This document shows positions 24,501-28,190 of a DNA stretch of 28,190 bases, piece by piece. The position numbers were made by a program, and so were the translations under genes. The stretch's first letter is position 1; each line of letters opens with the position of its first letter. A model generated the notes under the pieces. That model was given only the letters and a program-made list of their open reading frames with translations, was not told where the DNA came from and did no database searches. Source of the DNA: an uncultured Saprospiraceae bacterium (GTDB lineage: Bacteria; Bacteroidota; Bacteroidia; Chitinophagales; Saprospiraceae); contig CAKZUM010000140.1 of NCBI GenBank assembly GCA_937921525.1, positions 1 through 28,190 of the forward strand. The letters run 5' to 3'.

Positions 24501-24668
24501 GATGGTAATGGGATCATTAATAACGAAGACTATAACTTATGGAAAACATCTGGTGCAGCAATCAATACGTACTCGCCAGCAGATGCAGATGGCAATGGTA
24601 TTATCAATAGTTTAGACTATAACTTATGGAAAAGAAATAGGAGTAAAATTGGCCTTTTAACCAAGTAG
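21558..24668 (+). CDS. Secreted matrixin-like metalloprotease with TSP3, DNRLRE and TIG domains and dockerin-like tail
   Basis: This 1036-aa protein has a signal peptide (about 1-22, ending SLFAQ). Its N-terminal domain (about 25-130, ENRIDNSAKIVLAKVINQ) is shared with the paralog at 25536. Asp-rich thrombospondin type 3-like Ca-binding repeats follow (about 190-245, DLDNDGVQDIYDKNPNDPNS), then a DNRLRE-type domain (about 285-465, beginning ATKDTWINQQSPTTNYGQSN). Next are an IPT/TIG domain (about 485-585, IIEGSGFGTTTGVIEFPN) and a metzincin domain with HELGHAHGLAH (742-752) and Met-turn Met760. The C terminus (about 978-1032) has two Ca-loop repeats, GDFDGNGIINNEDYNLWK and ADADGNGIINSLDYNLWK, dockerin-like. 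No T9SS sorting domain is seen. It is probably an extracellular protease; secretion beyond the periplasm is unexplained. Confidence 0.88.
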   Translation: MTLKQNLLVLFVIGTVNSLFAQMYPISLENRIDNSAKIVLAKVINQNSYWDATGSDIYTSYTLEVTCFTKDPSYHKYVDIVLPGGRVEDEIQVIHPSVSLTVGKEYMFALKQTHNNNILPNHLARTGNPIYESNSHNQGIVPMTNGYYQDHFNSTPIRESELLELIAARTNITPKKPDGSTFTPRTQFNPNDGDLDNDGVQDIYDKNPNDPNSDSDGDGISDTQETNGDGIYQPDTDTNPLSACDPATHNGNCLPVDFDGDGFYGNFPTSASDYDPNDYNPCIPIAQVTITATKDTWINQQSPTTNYGQSNLLYLNETESQKKRALLHFDLSKFSGSVVNSAELFFHINSANSGAILELNKMMQDWEEGNQNQNAGTSNWNESYPNQSWIGGNYDATLLLSEPVNSIGWTSITIPSTLIQEWLDNPDTNFGLMLRNNLPIANAILSISSAETNVAPYLSLTFDPDGCTYNNYRRVQNVLNRKTIITKNGAGEITNTFSAGTIDEDYQMIIEGSGFGTTTGVIEFPNADVGGLGNITIEYGTDIIYWTDSAIRIKVPKEAGTGTMNVKNSSGNVVGTTDIIIDWSLNPLYHDYREFSDYTRQRVNFIDANDKGGYTIKINNASSLFQNTEALDAFERALSKWQCSTGVNFVLDRTGTATDVLNDGNCIAQFTDQLPLGVLAITSSRYKGAGNSGCSQEQTLWRLKEFDIELASPASLPNNLTWNYSTDEPSIFQFDFQSILTHELGHAHGLAHVVNEESVMHFSISNGEMRREIGDGELAGAAHKIGFSTKENCVSSYSPMTVFAGNTDCDNTGTPAVIDNRAKIKIMIEGYFDESTGRMNTSLSDNNIMPLIQPFNVAPFNYNGFEVVSTIPANVVDWMLVELRDSNDLNQIIHQQAVFLRNDGSLITLDGQEEILFNGVDTDSYYIAVHHLNHLAVLSSQPHPIEKTPTIYDFTTEAKAAMGTEQLQVKGSHYLMTSGDFDGNGIINNEDYNLWKTSGAAINTYSPADADGNGIINSLDYNLWKRNRSKIGLLTK

Positions 24669-24669
24669 A

Positions 24670-25374
24670 ACACAAAGGGAAACTGATTTGTTGTTAGAGC
24701 TTGTCTAAAATTTGTACGAACTGATTATCATTTGAGGAAGCATTAAAATTGTTGCCTAGCGAGCTAGGTGACTATTTTAATGCAAACTCAAGTTCCTAAG
24801 ATATTGGTTATCAGGAAGTAGAAATTTAGACAAACTCTTAGATGCCTATATAAAGTGTTCAACTAGGTAACTATAAGCAAACAGTATCTGTCACGTTTTT
24901 ACTAATGATGCGATAGAGTGAATACTAGTAACATCAAGAGGTCTCAACAATATGGATTTCATAAATTACGCAACAAACATTTTTACAAGAAAAAATGGTA
25001 TGTTAATTGGGCTAGATAGATTAGAAGAATTATATGTTATAGATGCTAGTACTTAAAATTACTATTTAGTAATGCACCCTATAAATCATCAATTCATTTT
25101 TAATAGCTCCCCCACCCTGTGTAACAGATGACTACAGTTTATGATTTTTATCACTTCTATTAGATACAGCACAAGCAAAAGACAGAGGAGGTCATTTTGT
25201 CGTAAATAGTAGAGACTTGGATAGAAACAGAATTATTATTAATAAAAGCTAAACCTTGGAATAGTTTCTTGAGAGAATATAAATAATTGTTCCTATGCGG
25301 ATGCAGATGAGAATGATATAATTTTAATATCTGAGATTTTAATTTCTAAAAAAACAGAAGTGAAATGGATTTAA
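24670..25374 (+). pseudogene. Decayed third copy of the dockerin-tailed protease family (C-terminal part)
   Basis: Broken frames here align in order with the C-terminal 200 residues of both flanking proteases. NIFTRKNGMLIGLDRLEELY (from about 24973) matches AVFLRNDGSLITLDGQEEIL. YYLVMHPINHQFIF (25060 on) matches YYIAVHHLNHLAVL. NSRDLDRNRIIIN (25205 on) matches NSGDFDCNGIINN, and ADADENDII (25297 on) matches ADADGNGII. A TGA (about 24917) replaces the Trp of VDWMLV, and frameshifts and further stops occur near 24860, 25054 and 25251. The part before about 24841 (ETDLL, TDLSD-like) is uncertain and is interrupted by the element at 24697-24837. The catalytic domain is not present. Confidence 0.8.
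24697..24837. mobile_element. MITE-like element, 141 bp, with terminal inverted repeats and TTA target duplication
   Basis: The left end GAGCTTGTCTAAAATTTG and the right end (reverse complement GAGTTTGTCTAAATTTC) match with one substitution, one indel and one end difference. TTA flanks both sides (24694-24696 and 24838-24840) as a target site duplication. Inside, gcattaaaat / attttaatgc and cctagcgagctagg form hairpins. It has no coding capacity. TNA target duplications and GAG-starting ends are seen in part of the IS5 family, so a relation to such an insertion sequence is possible but not proven. Confidence 0.8.
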
Positions 25375-25535
25375 TTATTAAATAGTATGTCACTTTGATA
25401 CATTTTTTAGAAATAACAAATAGCAAATAGCTATAAAATTATCCTGAAAAGCAAAACCAAAAAAAGCAATAGAATCATTTAAAATTTTGGTATTAAATAA
25501 TATATGCTAATAATATACATACATACACTTAACTC
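25375..25535. other. AT-rich upstream region of the 758-aa protease gene
   Basis: This short stretch between the pseudogene and the next gene is very AT-rich. I see no exact TAnnTTTG box and no leader like those of the two other protease genes, so this paralog may be controlled differently. Confidence 0.35.
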
Positions 25536-27812
25536 ATGAGAAGAATCATAGGCTATACCTTCTCTCTGTTTCTTCTGTTATGGTGTGCTTTACCCTCTTA
25601 TGCATGCTTACATCCAGTTGCTTTAAGTGATAGAGTAGATAATACAGATCATATTGCTTTAGGCAAAGTAATTGAATCTAAAGCAATTTGGGACAGGAAT
25701 AGAGAAAATATTTATACTGTCTATACGATACAAAGTGAAGCTTATCTCAAAGAGGCTACCTCAAATTTATTTTTTGAAATAATTGTGCTTGGTGGAGTAA
25801 CTGAAGATGAAGCACAATTAGTAACCCCTTCCATTTCTTTATTAAAAAATCAATCTTACTTATTCCTACTAGAAAATATCTCTGTATTAAAAACCCAATT
25901 ATTTAGACAGTTAAGTAATACTCCCCATCCTCAGTATATGTTACACGCATATTCTCAAGGGGCAATGCCACAGGTTAATGGATTCTTTGAGGAAGTGTTT
26001 GGACAACCAATTGAAGAAAAAGCACTTTTCAGTTACATAAAGAAAAAAACAAATCAAGAAGCTGTACTCCCAAATGGGGAGATTTATGTACCAATCAGAA
26101 TTGATCCAAGAATGGTCAATGGCAGACAAAATACTTCGGTATCAAGAAGAGCATTAACCTTAAAAGATGGAACGGGTACACCAGCTACTGTGTTTTATGC
26201 AGGATCCTCTGAAACGGATCATAAATTAATCATCGAGGGAAGTGGCTTTGGAAATACCCCTGGGTATATAAGGTTTTCTAATAGTGATAACGGTGGAGAC
26301 ACTTTTATTGTAGCGGCATCAGAATATGCTTCTGATCTAGAGATTTGGTCAGATACTCGAATTATAGTCAAAATTCCCTTAACTGCAGGTAGCGGAACTG
26401 TTCAAGTTTATGATAGCGATAATAATTTAATTGACACTCATCCGATAGAGATTCAATGGTCCATCAAGCCAATATATAGTACCTATAAGAACTTTGAAGT
26501 TCCTACTCGACAGTTTATCAATTTTATAGATTTTGATGAGTTGGGCGGCTATACCCTAGTATATAATTCGCTCTCTGGATTAGCTAATAATACAGCCGCT
26601 AAAGCTGCATTCGAACGGGCTATAGATAAATGGAGATGTGCGACTGGCATCCACTGGACCGTAAGTGAAACAGCTACCAGTGTAGGCCCAGCTAATGACG
26701 CAATAAGTACGATTATGTTTTCGGAAGATATGCCAGCAGGAGTGGTAGCAATGACTTCTTCAAGGTACAAAGCATCTGGAAACACTACCTGTGACTTAAT
26801 GAATACTACCTGGTATTTAAAAGAATTTGATATGCAGTTTGTTCATCCAAACAACATGATTTCAGGTATTAATTGGAACTACTCTACTGCGCAACCAGAG
26901 ATTACAGAATTTGATTTTGAGACAATTGCCTTACACGAATTAGGACATGCTCACGGATTAGGTCACATTAATGACCCTAATAGTTCAATGTATTTTTCTA
27001 TTGAAAATGGCGTTGCCAAAAGAGGCATCCAAAGTAAAGAATTAGAAGGTGCATTATATCAAATGGTTTTTAGTTTAGAGGAGAACTGTATAAGTTCCAA
27101 AAAACCGATGCAAGAACATGTTGATTTTTGCGGACATAATACGCCACCTGTAGGAAGCAACTTGCAGCTCAAAACAATTTTAGAGGGGTATTACGATACG
27201 AGCACTAAGCTGATGAGAACAGATCTTTCAGATAAATCTTTAATTCCTCTTAACCAACCCTTTGGTGGTACGCCCTTCAATTATGGAGGCTTCGAGACGA
27301 TCGTTTCAATGCCAAACAAAATAGTAGATTGGCTATTAATCGGAATAAGATCAGATAATGATTTTTCAAATATTTTATGTCAAAAAGCAGTCTTACTACA
27401 AGATGATGGAACAGTGGTGGATGTTGATGGGAATACTAATTTAGTCTTTGATTGTGTCTCTCCCGGCACCTATTATATTTCCATTACTCACCAAAATCAT
27501 ATGTCTGTAGTTAGTGGAACAACTGTCGCAATTAATAGTGATGCTACTCTTTATGATTTTACAAGCTCGATGGATGCAGCTATGGGCAGCAATCAATTAA
27601 AATCTATGGGCAGTACGTTCACCTTAAATAGCGGAGATTTTGATTGTAATGGTATTATCAATAATGAAGATTATAATATTTGGAAATTACAGGGTGCTAC
27701 TATCAATGCTTATTCCCCAGCGGATGCTGACGGAAATGGTATCATTAATAATGTAGACTACAATCATTGGAAACTAAATAAAAGTAAAATTGGCGTTATT
27801 ACAGAACATTAA
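25536..27812 (+). CDS. Secreted matrixin-like metalloprotease with TIG domain and dockerin-like tail (short paralog)
   Basis: This 758-aa protein has a signal peptide (about 1-24, LFLLLWCALPSYA). The N-terminal domain (about 27-130, SDRVDNTDHIALGKVIES) is paralogous to that of the 1036-aa protein. A TIG-like domain follows (about 215-310, IIEGSGFGNTPGYIRFSN), then a metzincin domain with HELGHAHGLGH (467-477) and Met-turn Met485 in SSMYFSI. The C-terminal part (about 697-752) has GDFDCNGIINNEDYNIWK and ADADGNGIINNVDYNHWK, then KLNKSKIG. The TSP3 and DNRLRE block of the long paralog (about 290 residues) is missing here, and flanking sequences align directly. In the first Ca loop a Cys replaces the Gly of the long paralog (DFDGNG to DFDCNG). 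Probable extracellular zinc protease; substrate unknown. Confidence 0.88.
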   Translation: MRRIIGYTFSLFLLLWCALPSYACLHPVALSDRVDNTDHIALGKVIESKAIWDRNRENIYTVYTIQSEAYLKEATSNLFFEIIVLGGVTEDEAQLVTPSISLLKNQSYLFLLENISVLKTQLFRQLSNTPHPQYMLHAYSQGAMPQVNGFFEEVFGQPIEEKALFSYIKKKTNQEAVLPNGEIYVPIRIDPRMVNGRQNTSVSRRALTLKDGTGTPATVFYAGSSETDHKLIIEGSGFGNTPGYIRFSNSDNGGDTFIVAASEYASDLEIWSDTRIIVKIPLTAGSGTVQVYDSDNNLIDTHPIEIQWSIKPIYSTYKNFEVPTRQFINFIDFDELGGYTLVYNSLSGLANNTAAKAAFERAIDKWRCATGIHWTVSETATSVGPANDAISTIMFSEDMPAGVVAMTSSRYKASGNTTCDLMNTTWYLKEFDMQFVHPNNMISGINWNYSTAQPEITEFDFETIALHELGHAHGLGHINDPNSSMYFSIENGVAKRGIQSKELEGALYQMVFSLEENCISSKKPMQEHVDFCGHNTPPVGSNLQLKTILEGYYDTSTKLMRTDLSDKSLIPLNQPFGGTPFNYGGFETIVSMPNKIVDWLLIGIRSDNDFSNILCQKAVLLQDDGTVVDVDGNTNLVFDCVSPGTYYISITHQNHMSVVSGTTVAINSDATLYDFTSSMDAAMGSNQLKSMGSTFTLNSGDFDCNGIINNEDYNIWKLQGATINAYSPADADGNGIINNVDYNHWKLNKSKIGVITEH

Positions 27813-27842
27813 ACTTTATTTGGTAGACGATAAAGGATAAGG

Positions 27843-28083
27843 AATGGTTCATTAATAAATGTCGTTTTTATGCGCCGTTATTTTTTCTTTATGCAAGGCG
27901 AAAAACCAGCCCGAATGACTTCGGTCGGGCGGGCGTAGGCGGTGCCTAGCATCGACGAGGCTTTTCAACATGAACAAAAGGGAAATATTCGGGGAATCTT
28001 TATCTTTTGTGAACCGCTTGCGGACGGGATGTCAAAAGGAAAAATAACCAGTAGAAGAATGTACATTTATTATTGAACCATTT
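27843..28083. mobile_element. Element with about 40-bp terminal inverted repeats, MITE-like
   Basis: The left end aatggttcattaataaatgt and the right end (reverse complement aaatggttcaataataaatg) match nearly base for base, and the similarity continues to gttattttttc / ggttatttttc about 40 bp in. The 160-bp interior is much richer in G+C than its surroundings (gaatgacttcggtcgggcgg, ccgcttgcgg) and has no clear coding frame. No certain target duplication can be read. It lies 30 bp after the 758-aa protease stop. Confidence 0.6.
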
Positions 28084-28105
28084 CTAAACCAATCTTAAAA
28101 TTTAT

Positions 28106-28148
28106 AAAACCTTCCTCATAGCATAACTATGAGGAAGGTTTTCTTGTT
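28106..28148. terminator. Strong hairpin terminator
   Basis: The stem aaaaccttcctcatag / ctatgaggaaggtttt is perfect (16 bp, loop cataa) and is followed by tttcttgttt on the + strand and an A/T-rich flank on the other. It may end transcription of the 758-aa protease gene, of an unseen gene to the right, or of both. Confidence 0.8.
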
Positions 28149-28190
28149 TATATCAAAAAGAATAGAGGCAGATGCGGAAGTTATTGTTTT

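Noticed and set aside
24952..25056. Small ORF (M-D-F-I-N-Y-A... , about 34 codons) as a separate gene
   Set aside because: Its sequence aligns with the proteases' C-terminal part and forms one open segment of the pseudogene.

Overview
The window is AT-rich DNA of a Bacteroidota member. The evidence is a secreted protein ending in a type IX secretion (T9SS) C-terminal sorting domain with a PNPA motif, SprB-type repeats, and several TAnnTTTG (-7) promoter boxes, two of them with a TTTG -33 box at proper spacing. The giant Ig/SprB adhesin-protease style points to the Saprospiria/Cytophagia side rather than gut Bacteroides; that placement is inference.

Layout. (1) 178-8331: a surface-polysaccharide locus on the + strand, with a Wzc/GumC-like chain-length protein whose kinase domain looks degenerate, a Wzx-type flippase, a SAM methyltransferase, a glycosyltransferase, a 42-aa membrane protein and an O-antigen polymerase/ligase. 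It ends at a convergent terminator facing an acyltransferase-3 gene (8426-9574, -) that probably decorates the same glycan. A half-length TolC-like outer-membrane protein (10075-10824) follows. (2) 11052-14587: housekeeping and accessory genes, namely an antiquitin-type aldehyde dehydrogenase (-), a lipoprotein serine hydrolase (+) and a lone moaE (-). (3) 15017-27812: a secreted metalloprotease region. It contains a 1374-aa reprolysin-like protease with Ig-like and SprB repeats and a T9SS tail, a GNAT-type acyltransferase, and two paralogous matrixin-like proteases (1036 and 758 aa) that end in a dockerin-like pair of Ca-binding repeats instead of a T9SS tail. Between the two paralogs lies a decayed third copy of the same family, interrupted by a 141-bp MITE-like element.

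Nearly every gap carries inverted-repeat DNA. Several are modular palindromes built from degenerate short words (at 20-120, 2447-2570, 4432-4530, 5361-5456, 10825-11050 and 14046-14147). There are also G/C-run hairpins (4198-4336), a 27-bp tandem repeat (3942-4043), an 89-bp tandem duplication (21036-21213) and two elements with terminal inverted repeats (24697-24837, 27843-28083).

The most interesting material is the dockerin-tailed protease family with its pseudogene and domain gain, the shared promoter/leader of two secreted protease genes, the modular intergenic palindromes, and the small membrane protein inside the glycan operon. I did not find a defence system, CRISPR array, complete transposase, tRNA or rRNA.
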